A DNA stretch of 64,000 bases, taken from Syngnathus acus. Its lineage: Eukaryota > Chordata > Actinopteri > Syngnathiformes > Syngnathidae. Both the position numbers and the translations under genes were made by a program. The notes beneath the pieces are model-generated. The model saw only the letters and a list, made by a program, of their open reading frames with translations, was not told the DNA's origin and made no database searches. Shown here one piece after another: positions 25,065 to 37,700 of this stretch. The stretch lies in assembly GCF_901709675.1 (NCBI RefSeq), contig NC_051101.1:2350501-2414500 (forward strand), in the 5' to 3' direction. How positions within the stretch are numbered: the first letter of the stretch is position 1; every line of letters begins with the position of its first letter.

Positions 25065-25069
25065 ATTGG
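25065..25069 (-). promoter_or_regulatory. CCAAT box upstream of rec8
   Basis: CCAAT on the minus strand (GACCAATCAG context), about 120 bp before the rec8 start codon and between it and the setdb1 3' end. The spacing suits a promoter element; function is inferred. Confidence 0.35.
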
Positions 25070-25251
25070 TCCATCCTACCTGTTGTCAAGGGAGGAAGAG
25101 TTGCTTATAGATGGGGGGGTTAGGGTTCGCACATTACACGGAACATTCGAGATTAAAACAGATACGGACGCATACACGCTCCTAACAAGGCTGGATGAAA
25201 TATTCCTTAAAATAAAATCTGAAGCTGTGGTTCCTTAAAAAACAACAACTT

Positions 25252-25257
25252 TTTATT
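25252..25257 (-). other. candidate poly(A) signal of setdb1
   Basis: AATAAA on the minus strand, about 115 nt after the setdb1 stop. This leaves only about 300 bp to the rec8 ATG, which must hold the rec8 promoter. Confidence 0.6.
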
Positions 25258-25371
25258 CAGATACAAATCAACCTTTGGATGAAATGAAATGAATGCATAT
25301 AAAAAAGGGAATTGATGAAATTGCAACACATTGCATCTTTTTTTTTTGTTGGAAAGGCGCGAGCGAGGCGA

Positions 25372-28300
25372 TCACAAGAGTCTTCCTCGACACTCGGTGG
25401 AGCCGCAGCAGCACAGCAGTACTTTGCCCTCCACGCTGCCCACCTCGTAGTTGTAATCCCACGTCAGCTCCGTGCCTGCCCGGATACGCCTGCGCCACGA
25501 CACGGGGGCATGATTGAAAACCAAAACCCAAACCAAACACCACCACCGAACAAATACTCGACTAATGCTGTATTGTTTGCAGGCTTTGAAACTCACTTGC
25601 TGGCAAAGAAAGCCACCCAGGGGAACCTCAAGTCGTGCGTGTCCACAAAGACGTTCTGGACGAACAGGTTGGGACTGCAGCTGTGCTGTGGCGCAAAGAG
25701 AGGACAGAGATGTGACGGCGATCGTAACGGGGCAAAACAATTTGCCCAGCTCACTCACGTTGAGATAGCGGCCGAGGTTTCCCTCCAGCTTGGCGTCGAT
25801 GATGTAACACGACTCTTCGCCGTCGAAGAACAGTCGCGTGTTTCTGGGGCCGCTGTCACCGCCACCGCCGCCCGTCAGGCCCTGCTGGCCCGACTTGGCT
25901 CCTGGCCCGCCCTGAGAGGCTCCGCCTCCGGGCGCGCCCGTCTTCACCATCATGCCGTGTCCGGTCTTGAGCGCGATGCCACGAGTGGATTTCACAGCCA
26001 CCTGCTTCTTGACCACGCCTGAGCCAAAACGGAGAGAAGCTCGAGTTAGGAGCACGTCTGGATGGATGCGCCTCCTTTCTCCCTTCTCACCCGGGGCTAC
26101 TTTGTCTTTGTTGTCCTTGTTGTCGTCGGATCCTGAGCTGATGGTCTGGACGTCGTCGCTGTCTGAGAGTGTGGTCACGTCCTGCTTTTTGGCCGAGTCG
26201 GCCTTCACTTGACTGCAAGTGGGGGGAAAAAAAAAAAAAAAAACGCAGGTGAGGATGGCGTATTGGTGTTTGATTCCAAGTGGTGAGAGGATGACCCACC
26301 TCTTAACGTCAACGGGCTCCTGTCAAGGAAAGAGAAAAAGATTAAGATTCCAAAGGGCAAGATGGACGCCGTGTTCAAGAACATTTGATTCAAGAAAAAC
26401 AACCGCAAGACGCCATGGCCACTTCTGCCTGTCTCCCAATTTCATGAAGAAGGTATCCAACAGATCCAAACCATCATCACCATCGTCGTCGTCATTCGAA
26501 TGATTTGCTTTGACTCACCTTTTTCAGTCCCTGACTGGTGAGCCAGGAAGCCACTTTGCTTTTTCCTGTCTCCTCAGGTACAGGCAGCGACTTGTCGTCA
26601 CCTGTGGCCATCGCCGCGTTTCCATCTTTGCCATCTTGACTCCCTAAGGTGGGAGGGAACCGTTCGCCCAACGAATGAGCAATGAGTGAGCGATAGCCGG
26701 CTAGTTTGGCTGAATGAGTTCTGAATCGGCAAGCTCACCTTCCTTGTGGCCTTTGGCTTGTCCGCGCGTAGTGTAGCTCCTCCACACAGAACTGCTGCTG
26801 AAGTAGGTGTCCTTGACAAACGTGTCGTCCGAACTGTCGCTTTCGTCACTCTTGGATTCTTTATCTTCTTCCTCGTTGCTTTCTTCGGATGACCCGGAGC
26901 TGTCCACAGCTGGGGGGTGACAAAGAACGAACAGGTGGGCGGAAGAAGGAAGGAGCGTCGCGAGTTGGCGATGCGTCCCGGCCGCCAACGCACCCTTCTT
27001 GGCCTGCCGTCCGAAGGTGTTGGCGGACACCAAGGCAGACGGTTGGATTTTCAACCGGGACACGTCCACGCCACTGCCCTCACTGTCGGAGCAGTGGGCC
27101 TCGCTCTCGTAGCCCTCTTTGAAGTTTTCCACGCTCTCTATGTGGTCCAGGTTGGCAAAATACTCATCGCCCATCTCCAAGCCTTCTTTGTCGGCAAAGT
27201 CATCCGTCAGGATTTTACCTGAAGAGGGCGAGCGGCGGCATTGGCATGGAGGCGTACATTTTTGCAGTTTGGAGGCGCGACATACCGGCGTAGATGCAGA
27301 CGAAGGAGCCCTTGGCCACGTCGTCCAAGCAGCGGATACCCCAGCCTTTGTTTTGGGTCTTGAAAAGCTGAAGGCGCACCTGCAGGCCGTGCTGCACCAG
27401 CCGGTTGGTGCACATTTGAGAGCAGCACTTGCAGCGCTTGTTGCACTCGTAGATACTGAGCAGCGGCAGGAAAACGACAGCCGGTAAGAAATAGGGCCAG
27501 CCACGACCTCTGTGCCCGCTCAAGTGTGCGTTTCTGACCCTGTGGGGAGGCACTCCTCCAGACGCTTGTACAGAAATCCAGCATTTGGGTTGATCTGTGC
27601 ACCCGGCGTGCAACCGGTCGCCTGCAGCGTCAGCTGGTGGCAGGAACATTTGGACCTGGAAACAAACAAAACTCAATGGTTGAAAGGACCGATTTATTTT
27701 TGTTCTTTTTCCAATGGAGGGATGGTGAGCACAACTTGACTCACTTGTCCTGACAGCCATCGGTGCAGTCGCAGCCAACCAGGAAGTCCAGACTCGTGTT
27801 GATGAACACGCCGTCTTCAGGAATGCGCTCTTTGCCTCGAAAAGAGGGAGAACATCATCTCTCCGTTTTCATGACAGAATCAACGGGCTGTTGAGCACAT
27901 CCATTGGGTCCTTACTGTAGGCAACTTTCGGGGGCGGCGTGGAATCGATCTCGTTGACGCAGGAGAGCGGGATGTCCTCGTTTCCGCTCGTGATGTCCGG
28001 GATGTAATAGAAGGGCCTGAGCGGCTGGAAGTTGCGGTCCACCAGCACGTAGGGGTCCAGACAGAACATCTCCAAGAAGATGAAGTCGCAGGTGGTCTGG
28101 AAGAGGTAGCGCTGGATCTCGGCCATGTTGCGGAGGCAGAGGCCGCATGGGGCCTTGTAGATCACATGGAAGGTCATCTGCGGCAGGGAGAAGCCCGACA
28201 TGTTTGGTACCAGTTTGAGCAAGGCGGCTTTGCTCGTCACGTCCGCTCCCGCTCACCTTGCGATTGACTCTGCGCCGGCCCGTCATGCGCCTGAAGTCGT

Positions 28301-31300
28301 AGAGCAGCGGTATGAGGAGAGGGTTCTTGCCTCGGTGCATGTCTCGCCTGGCTGGCCGGACGCGGTTCAAGCAGGCCGGCTGACATAAGTGCTCCATGTA
28401 GAAGATGCGCTCGGCAGGGGCCCGGTAGGACGGCTGGTGTGGGATGGTGGCCGCCGGGTGGGCCATTACCGGTGGAGTGGCGGGGGCGCTCACCGGCTTG
28501 GGGAGCAACTGAACCTGGGTGGCGCTGGCCACGGGACTGATGATTCTGTCGGCCAGAAAAAAAGAAGCTTCCTTCTCAGCTAACTACTCCAAAGCTGCTG
28601 GGGGGCAGGGCTACTCACTTTGGCGCGTTGCTGGGGCTGCTGGCGAGCGACTGCATGACTTTGGAGGCATGGGTGCCGCCTACGCCTGGAACAAACGGAG
28701 ATGTGCTCTTCTTGGCCATCTGATATTTGTTACCACTGCGAAGCACAGAGAGAAAACGAAAACATTGTTACAATGATTCCGGAATAAAGTGTCAGTGGGA
28801 CAGCTTGGCTTCTTCTCCTGTGCAGCATCGTTCCTAATGGACATCAACGTACTCGATGCGTGGCGACTGGGTGAGGTGGCCACCGGATGGAGTGGCCGAC
28901 GACTGTTGGATTGGAGTTGGCGGCGTGCCCTGGGGTGGGGCCGGCGCCGGCTTGATGGGCGTGGCTCCAACGTGACCATCGCTGGTGTACTGGACGACGG
29001 GGCCTTTACTTCGCAATGCACCTTGGAATCAACACAAACCGTTCATTTTGCCAACAACCTAGGGTTTGACCTTTTTGGTCCCAATAACACAATTGCAGTA
29101 TACACACAAAACCCGATGCGGTGTAAGGAGCGGGCGGGTCTTACCCATATTGGGTCGTGTCCTCAGCTGGCCGGCCAGCTTCTTCTCCTGCGTGTTGGCG
29201 GTGGTCATCTTCAAGTTGAACATGGGCTCCAACCTGGTGGAGCCTCGGTAGATCCACTCACTCCTCTTATCATCCTGACGCACAGGAAATGGCACTTTGA
29301 ACAGTGGCAACTGTGCACACTAAGGTGCGTGCAGACTATCGCTAACCCCGGTGTTTTTCCACAGAGTGGCTCGATTCGAGCAAGGTTTCTTTGTACCAGA
29401 AAAAGGATCTTGACCAAGCTGCCGTCCACTTCCTCGACTTTACTCTTCCACCAGGTTCCCTCCCACTCGGTTTTGATGATCTGGCCGACTTTGAGCAGCA
29501 CCATGGGCCTGCTGGGATACGCTGTGATGTACTCCTCAATGAAGTCTCGGCACGATCCGTCCTCAATGTCCTCCCACGTGCGCTTCACTGTCAAATAGAT
29601 CAAACCCGATTGGCTATCGGCGCAGACAGTCGATGACGACGAAGGACACGAAACGGTACGAACACAGCAAGTCCGCGAGAGCTTGTGGGAAGGAACCCTA
29701 ACCCCGTACGTGACCAACCAGAAGCCTTCTTAACAGCACCTTTGGCAACCCGGACCCGAGTCAAAAGGGAACCATCGTCAAGCTGTGGCGCCAACTACGA
29801 GCGTATCAAGAGAAAAGAGGATCCTTACATGGTCTGCAGACGGGGAAGAGGTCCGGCAGGTTAACATAGGAAGCGTAGCCATCGTCGAAGAAGATCAAGA
29901 ACCTGCCAGAAAATGTGACGGTACGTCAGCCGAGTGCTTCCCTTCCCCCTTGGTTTGAGGCAGTCCGGCACACACCTCATCTGGTTCTTAGTGGTGGGCA
30001 TCTCTGCCACGATGCCGGCGTACAGCCACATTTGGTGGCTGTCCTTGTACTTGGCCACCACGCGGGCGCCCACAAACAAACTCTCCAGGGTGGGATTGTA
30101 GTCGAAGGCCACGTGGTTTCCGGAAAGCAGACTCTTGCCTTTCTCGAACTTCACTTTGTATTTGAACGTATGGGTGCCTGGACATACGCACGGCAAGGCA
30201 AGGCGGTGAGCAAGGTGCGCACTCGAAACCTTGTCAGCGGAAACTTTCACACACACACACACACGCTGAGTGACTGACCGATGGGGTTGATGGCAACCAG
30301 GGTGCCCCTGTGCCAGGTCTTCATGCGTTTCTTGCCCAGAATGTTCATGCCCACTTGCAGCTCATCTTCCTTCTTCTTGGGGCTGGGGCTGACATGGCCC
30401 ACGGGCTGAGCCATTATCTGAGACACAATCACGGCTGGCGGAGTGGAGTAAGTCCCTGCGGGAGGTTCGGACGGGGCTTAGTGGTGGAAAACCTGCTCAA
30501 TTAAATAAAAGAGCGAGCGAGCGAGCGAGAGCGGGCACCTGGCTGTGCTGCCGATCTTTGCAAGGGTGCCCCTTGCGAGGGCCTGGCGACAATTTGCACC
30601 AACTTGTTGACCTGTTCGGCAGTTTTCCTGAGTGTGCTGGAGGTATCCTGAATCCAACAGCAACATTGTTACGCCACATTGAGCCCATGAGCACCTCACG
30701 CACGCACACACATTTCAAGAGCCTGTCCCTGCCGACTTTGCATCGTCAACCGGTTGCCGGCCCAGCCCAAGTTAAACAACATTCTGGCTCACAGCTCGGT
30801 CCAAAATTGTCAAGGTTTCCAAGGCGCTCACCATTGGCTCTTGGACAGTGATGACAGGATTCTGTGGTGGGACCACTGGTGTGCAAAGAAGAAAAACAAT
30901 GCATGAATGAAACCGGTCCGAGATGAAGGCTGATGAGGACAAACAAGGTGAGGAGCGATACTGGGTAAAACGAAATTTGACACTCACAGCAGCCGACGGC
31001 AATGACATCATCGTCGTCATCATCGTCTTCTATCTCGATGACCTCACCGCTCAGCGGGCCGCCGCCACCGTCTTCGTCTTCCGAGCTGCTCTTATACACC
31101 AGGCCGTTCTTCTGGTACGTTTTCCTCACCAGCTTCTCGCATTCCACCAGCGACCTGAGGACAGCGAAAATTCATCATCATTCAACACGCACGCCTCAAG
31201 CACGCGCAATGAGCCGCCGTCGCGCGGGGTCACTTCTTGGCCTCGTTGATGAGCTTCTCCGTGGTTGCCTCCTCTTGCTCCTTTTGCTCCACCCACTGCG

Positions 31301-32147
31301 TCAGCTCGCTGAGCTGAGCCCGTTTCTTCTGCACCAGCTCGCTCTTCTCCACCATGTCGTCAATCCACTTCTTCAGCTCATCCAGAGAGACGCCTAGCTC
31401 TTCCTCCAAACTCGGGTCCCAGCCCTCCACCTGCATTCTGAAAGAGGACATCTGGACCATTAGAAAGGATTTTTCTCAAATAGTGATGCTATGCTATTCA
31501 TCACCAATTACATTAAACAAGACCTAATTTCAAAAATTAGGGCCCAAACAGTCTGGATTTCAACTGTTACAAAAAAAGAAACATTTTGAGAAAATCTCAT
31601 TTACAGTAATGTCACAAGTTTCCGGTACTTGAAGATATTCTTTATTCACTTGCATAGTTTGAACGTTGATAGATAACGTGATGGTGGTTGCTTTTTGTTT
31701 TAATATCAGGGCAACAAGCATTTTTTTTGGCAGTTTTTTAACATCTATGCAATAATTTATGTACGGAAGCGTAGTGGTGCCATACCTGCAATTGGAGAAA
31801 TATGATCACTTGAAATATGACATGATGTGGGTCCTGATGAGGCGTTTTTTTCCTCTACACAATAAACAAGGTCGCTGTGGTGCGCCATGTGCTTAGACTC
31901 CTTGAATGTCGACGGACGCTCATTGCAAGGCAAACGAATTTGGAAACAAGAGCCCAGAGTGTTTCCATTCAAAAGCCAAGGGGCTAGCACGTTAGCCTAG
32001 CCTTAGCGCGAAGAACGACTGCCGTGTTGAGGGCACCGTGACAAACGTGTTCACGCTCGCTCAAGCTGTCCCAAAGGTGTCAAAAAAATAGCCTAGTTGT
32101 GCTAAAGCAGAACTGGAAGGCAACACTTACCCGTCGCCGGAGTCCAT
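25372..32147 (-). CDS. setdb1: histone H3K9 methyltransferase SETDB1
   Basis: SETDB1 methylates H3K9 for silencing of genes and retroelements, usually recruited through TRIM28. Twenty-five exons close in phase to 1219 aa: 32147-32131, 31437-31234, 31154-30988, 30875-30832, 30647-30539, 30455-30279, 30177-29976, 29902-29829, 29587-29397, 29274-29145, 29021-28853, 28735-28619, 28545-28257, 28177-27916, 27835-27745, 27655-27539, 27455-27286, 27218-26994, 26909-26739, 26643-26519, 26319-26300, 26212-26091, 26018-25759, 25685-25597, 25489-25372. Layout: coiled coil (about 10-75), Tudor modules (180-437), MBD (about 590-665), Cys-rich pre-SET (725-805), and a SET domain split by an acidic and Gly-rich insert (about 880-1100). 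The catalytic RYLN-HSCSPN spans the 25759/25685 junction. [10 protein letters not shown] and [13 protein letters not shown] end the protein. A 20-nt exon (EPVDVKR) lies in the insert. All key residues are present. Confidence 0.95.
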
Positions 32148-32301
32148 CGTTGCCTACCCGCACGTCAAGACAGGCTGCTTGCTGGCTAAAGCTAGCACCC
32201 AAATAAAATAGCGCACGTTTTGGCTCCGGCATCATCCGAGTGGGCGGTGTTGCCTGCGCCGCCCCTCAGACTCTCCGGCAAACACACAAACGTCCACCGT
32301 A

Positions 32302-32689
32302 CAGGGGTGTCAAACTTGTTTTTGTCGCGGGCCGCATCATAGTCATAGTTTGCTTCAAAGGGCCATTAAAATTGTCAACCCAAATAAATGTATGAACGTC
32401 TCATATTGCGTATACAGGCTACACAACAAACTGATGAATAACTAGTTTTCAAGACATTCAAAGATTTAAAAATGAAATATTGAAGTCAAATCAAATATTT
32501 AAAAATTAAAATTAAAACAAATTAATGGTAATAAAAATTGCTAACAATATCTCTATTTTTTAAAAGTGAAAACAATTTGAAATGTTGGAATTGACATATG
32601 AATTCGATGCACAATTTGTCTTTGCAGGCCACCTAAAATGATGTGGTGGGCCGTATCTGGGCCCCCGGGCCTTGACTTTGACACCTGTG
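32302..32689. mobile_element. hAT-like non-autonomous DNA element
   Basis: The element starts CAGGGGTGTCAAACTTG and ends TTTGACACCTGTG, inverted ends typical of a widespread fish hAT family. Sub-terminal GCGGGCCGCAT and GGTGGGCCGTATCTGG also match that family's look. The interior is AT-rich with no coding capacity. I saw no matching 8-bp target duplication, so the ends may have drifted. It lies about 150 bp upstream of the setdb1 start codon. Confidence 0.75.
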
Positions 32690-33536
32690 CTTTAGAATGT
32701 CCAACCACAGAGTCAGTCGTTATTACTTGCAATTCAAGGCAAAATAGACACCGCTTTTTTTTTCCACTTTTGGAGAAAAAATATTCTCTGATCTCTCATC
32801 AATATATCAATTTAATACAAAAACAAACATTTTGTTCACGTGTTGAACATTTCTTAGACATTTACAGAATATTTATATATTTGTGTCTCTATGAGTGCTA
32901 AAAGTTCACATCATTGGAAAACCTCTGCACAGAGAGCCACCAAAAAGACTAAACAAAAAGAAGCTCCTTAAAAAAGGCTTTACACACTGCGAGTCGTACG
33001 GGGTTTACACACAAACGATGGAGGGTTGTCTTCTTTGAAAAAATGGCCAAATTTCAACACTTAAAATGACCTTTAAATATTTATCACCTCACAACATTGT
33101 GATCAAACTACAAAACGATTGTGGTGGCAAAACCTTCAGTCCAGTTTCAATTATTTGTCTCAAACACAAAAACAATTAATATTTTTTTTTACCTGTTTTT
33201 TCCCCATTTGTATCCTCAATACCCCGATTAAACCATGACAGAAAATACCATTAAGACCAATCAAGCAACCTATGGCAAGTCGGCCAAATCACAAATGACT
33301 CAATGATTCCACATCTCCATTCCAGTCAGGACACAAGTAAAGAATGGCTTTAAAAACACAAAATTCATGTTGTCGTTTTTTTCTTTTTTAACTTATTGCT
33401 ATGTGATGTCTTTTACAACTTTTTTTTTTTTTAACAAAAGGATTACAAAGTGCCCATACGTAGTACAGAGTATTGCAGGGCGATGGAAGAGATTAATGAG
33501 CATGTTTGAAACAGACTCTTCACACCGATCACTCTC

Positions 33537-33621
33537 ACTCACTCACTCACTCACTCACTCACTCACTCACTCACTCACTCACTCACTCACTCACTCACTC
33601 ACTCACTCACTCACTCACTCA
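33537..33621. repeat. TCAC/GTGA tetranucleotide microsatellite
   Basis: About twenty-one perfect ACTC units in a row. The purity suggests it is polymorphic. Confidence 0.97.
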
Positions 33622-34477
33622 CACGTGCATTTGATACATAGAGTATGCTCGAGTTGTCATATACTCAAAACTACCAGTCTCGGGGGGGGGCGTGTACAGT
33701 GGAAGCTCAAATTTACGAGTGCAAATGTTTGGTCACAATATGGCTCACATCTCATCCCGATGCTGCGTGACCTCATTTCAGCCAATGTTGGGGGCTTCCG
33801 TCGGAATACAACAAAACGTTAACACGAGGAACTCGAGTCGCGACTCCAAATGGCGCTCTTACGCTATCATAATTTTATCTCGCATGAACAAGCCAGCCAA
33901 AAGTGTTTTGGTTATTTGGATATAAGTTGTTTGTTATTGCATGGATCATAGTTTTGTTTATGCTTTGAAGAGTTTTTGGGGGCGGGAACTCAAGTAGTAC
34001 CGAGTTGGCAAAGCCAAGTTCACTGACATTGCGGACTTATTTGTTGCCTTTCCCTTTTGTGTTACTCTTTCCACAAAATTGTGAAGTATGTGCAGGTTTT
34101 CATTTTCTATTTTTGAACAGATGACGGTTGACTTTAGAAGTTCCACTGTACAATATATTAAAAGCAATAATAAAAAAAAAAAGAATCCTACTCTGCCCAG
34201 AGAAAGAATGCGTAGGCGAAGCCATGTGGAAAACAGTACAGAGTATGAATCAAAGTGATGTAGAAGCAGCGCCACCGTCTTGGATTTAAAATCACAGACA
34301 GTTAAAAAAAAGCAACACATCACTGCCGTTTCCTGAGAGTTATTTAAAATTAAAAAAAAGATTAGCTCCATGAAGCTTATATGTCCAAAGTTGAAATTCC
34401 TGAGAAGAATCAGGACCGTAAAAGAGCGAAAGGCCATTGTGTGTGAGCGCAGGTGAGTTGATTCACTTTGTGTCTTT

Positions 34478-34609
34478 GTTGACTAAGACGTGTTCGGCGG
34501 AGAAAAAGGCTGCCATCCCTTGATTCAACTTCCTATCTGCAGCCTATGTTGACTAAGAAATGTTCTGTAGAGAAAAAGGCTGCAATCCCTTGATTTAACT
34601 GCCTACCTG
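34478..34609. repeat. 70-bp tandem direct duplication downstream of arnt
   Basis: Copies begin GTTGACTAAGA at 34478 and 34548, sharing GAGAAAAAGGCTGC and ATCCCTTGATT. They differ at several positions, so this is older than the 102-bp repeat near rec8. Position after the arnt stop suggests 3' UTR or flank. Confidence 0.88.
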
Positions 34610-34772
34610 TCCACGGCTCCTTGTTGAGCACTGCGATGGAAGCCGAGCCAAAAGCAGAGAGGGCCGTTCTCGAGAGCAGGAGAATAAAAAGTAACAAAGA
34701 GGGGAAAGTCGTGTGTGCGGGCTTTGGACCAAAAAAAAGGGGGGTTGGGGGCTGTACGTCTGCCACCTGCAG

Positions 34773-37700
34773 TCACTCGTGAAATGTGGGGTACATGGGA
34801 ATATCAAAGTCATCGCTATTGAAGTTGCTGGGCTGGTCCAGCATGGACAACACGTCCTAGATAGAAAAAGAAAGAATGAACGAAAAAGACATATTACATT
34901 TTTCTTTCAGCCGAGTGGCGCATGTGTGCGTGCTTGGGTGACTCACAGTAAACATGTCTTGCTGGTTGGCTTGCGCGTGAGGCTGCTGCTCGGCATTGCT
35001 CTGCGAGTGCTGCTGCTGGCCCTGCCACTGGGGCCACACCGCCTCCGCTGCCCGGGAGGGGAACTGCGACTGAGAAGCATCTGGACAGCGATAATCGGCT
35101 ACGCGTCAACTTTTCCACTACGTCAAAGTCGAAGAGAGACATATATGTGAAGGCTGCCTACCATAACCGTTTGTGTTGACGCTGGCACGTGCGTTGATTT
35201 GTGGGTAGTTTGGGCCGCTGGTTTGACTGGGAGCTGCACCAGTGGGCATCTGGCCAAAAGAAGTAGAAGAGCCGCCTCCAAACCCACCCATGGAAGCAAA
35301 CGGCGGAGACATGGTCTTAGCTGCTTGGGGAGCCACCTGCTGAAAAGGAGGGTGGCAAGTCATTAGCAAGTAATAGGGTTGGGTGATTAATTGCTATTCA
35401 AGACTACGTCAGGTGAAAAGCGACAAGGAGGTGCGTTCAAGGACCGCCAGCCCAACAGGACATCTCAAATGGACATGGAATGCCGGCACGAACATTTCAG
35501 CAGATGGCGGCAAAATACGCAAATACGGGGAGGTGTTTTACTGTACCTGATTCGTGAATTGGGTTCCGGCGCCTGCTCCGGGACCGGGCCAGCCTCCTGC
35601 CGGTCCTCTGTGGAGGGGACTGGCGATGTTGGAGGGGGTGACGGGCTGCGGGGCTCCATTCTGCCGGGACAGCTGGGCTAGCATCTGCCCCGCCGAGTGG
35701 GCCGGTTGCGGCATCTGCGGCGCCATGCTGACTGGCCTGCACGGTGTGCAAGCGGGGTTAGGGGAAGATGAATGTGCCTCCAATCCAAGCGCGAGACAGC
35801 GCGGCAACATTTACAGCGGGCCGGAGAGCACGGACGGGCAACAATTGAGAGAGGAGCCCGCGAGTTTTGGTCAGGCCGCTTCTGCAACCACTTGAAAGGC
35901 AATGCGGTCAAGCCTCTCAAGCTTCCTTGAGGGTTATGTTTTGCCAATGACACTGGCATTTTCCACTCTTGCTGGCTTTGATCAGCTCTATCACAAATAA
36001 ATGCTAGAGCAAGAGTAGTTAGAGTCCAGCAGGGTGTGGGCCCTCTGCAATTGATACTTCGAGATATTTTGTTTGCTTTAAAAAAAAAAAAAAAAGCACC
36101 ACTTTTGTGATGGACAAATGGCTCTAAGTGCTTCAATTTAAAACTACCATGTCAAAAATAGTGTCTAGGCTACTTAATTACTCAACTGCAGGTTGTGGAA
36201 ATGTGTTTGTTTGATCACAAGTCATCGACATCCAACCTGTATGCATCGCTGGCGTTGAAGTTGTTGACAGGGGGGTAGATTTGGGCTGAGGGCGTTGGAG
36301 GGGCGGCCACGCCCTTGCTTTGACCTTGGAAAAGGGACGATGGGTACAGGTCGGGCTTTTCCAGGCTCTTGCCGTGGTCTGGCCCAGCCGAAGTCGCCGG
36401 CTGCACCTCCACCTGAGGAGGAACAGATCAGAGATGAGCTTCAAAAGCACTACTGTTTTGCATCGAACAGGTGCACATTCATGCGAGCGTCCTTCGCCAT
36501 ACCTGGGAGAGCGTTATCGGTCCCGCCTCATACAGGCCGTCACTGGCCCCGCCCCCTTCCAGTTCGGCCTGCTGCTGTTGCTGCTGCAATTGCCTGCAAA
36601 AGCACGAGATGTCAAAGCTGGCTTGTTAAAAAGCCACCACACCTGCACCTAGTGAGTGACGGACACACACATACACATAAAAAACCACCACCGGTCACCA
36701 TGACAACACCAAAAAGAGGGAAGGCAGAGTATTAACTACGTTCTAGTGTAGCATACGCTGCTCCCATGCATGACACCTGGAAAAAGTTGGTTAGAAGTAG
36801 GGCTGGGCAATTTCCATTTTGGCTTCTCGCGATCATGACGACATTACAATCAAAGAAAACTGCTCGATGTGCCGGAAGTGTGTAGGAAGACATACAGACA
36901 GATAAAATATGAACACTCATATTTGCCCTAATTTGTGACAAAGTAGTTATAATAATAATGATAATAATAGTAGTGATTATGACTTTTCTACAATGGCCCA
37001 GCCCTAGTTAGAAGTAGACTACAATGCATCCATCGAGAACATATTGCCATGCATTATCGCTAACACCAGGAATGTGGTCAGGAAGAAGGAGAAGGAGGAG
37101 CCCGTCGTCCAGCGTGAAGAAGGTCTGGCCTGCTCTCACCTGGTAGCTACCTGCCTGGGGCTAACAACCACAGAGGGGCTGTTTGAGCCGCTCTGACACA
37201 GGGAGGCGGGCAGCAAACTCCCTGGGGAGCGGGCGGGTGTGAGAGGGTCCTGAGTCGCGTTTCTATTGGGCCCCCCCCAGAGGTGGGATACAGGGAGACA
37301 GCGATCAGTGGACGAGAAAGTGCTCGACCAGGGTCTCGGATAAGCATCGACCTTACAAGGGCGATGTGAGTTTCATAGTGTTCATATCGCCGGCGAGAAA
37401 GAAGAAACTTGAAAAAGGCAACTCACTTGACGTTGACATTTGTGCAGATGATGTATTCAATCTCTTCCGAAAACGGGTTCTGGAAGGTGAAGGAGCTGGT
37501 TCTCATCCAAATCCATTCTCTCGATTTGGCGCGGAAGCGGAACATCACTGAAAGGACTTGACCCTTCAGCTTCATCACCTGCGGGGACACAGTAGCAGCT
37601 CAGGGAATTTGCAACCATTCAAGTGAATTCTTAAACCGGTTCCTGTCAATTTAGGAGAGCTTGCGATTTCTTTAAGTCCCAACAAGAAGCAATCGTTTTC

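Larger units (their letters stand above)
32690..34772. other. gap between setdb1 and arnt, probably arnt 3' UTR in part
   Basis: No coding region is recognised. The stretch is AT-rich with poly(T) runs, a TCAC microsatellite and a 70-bp tandem duplication next to the arnt stop. I could not choose an arnt poly(A) signal. Confidence 0.4.

Noticed and set aside
25312-26022. 236-codon plus-strand frame
   Set aside because: It is antisense to the setdb1 SET exons, whose minus-strand reading is clearly the conserved one.
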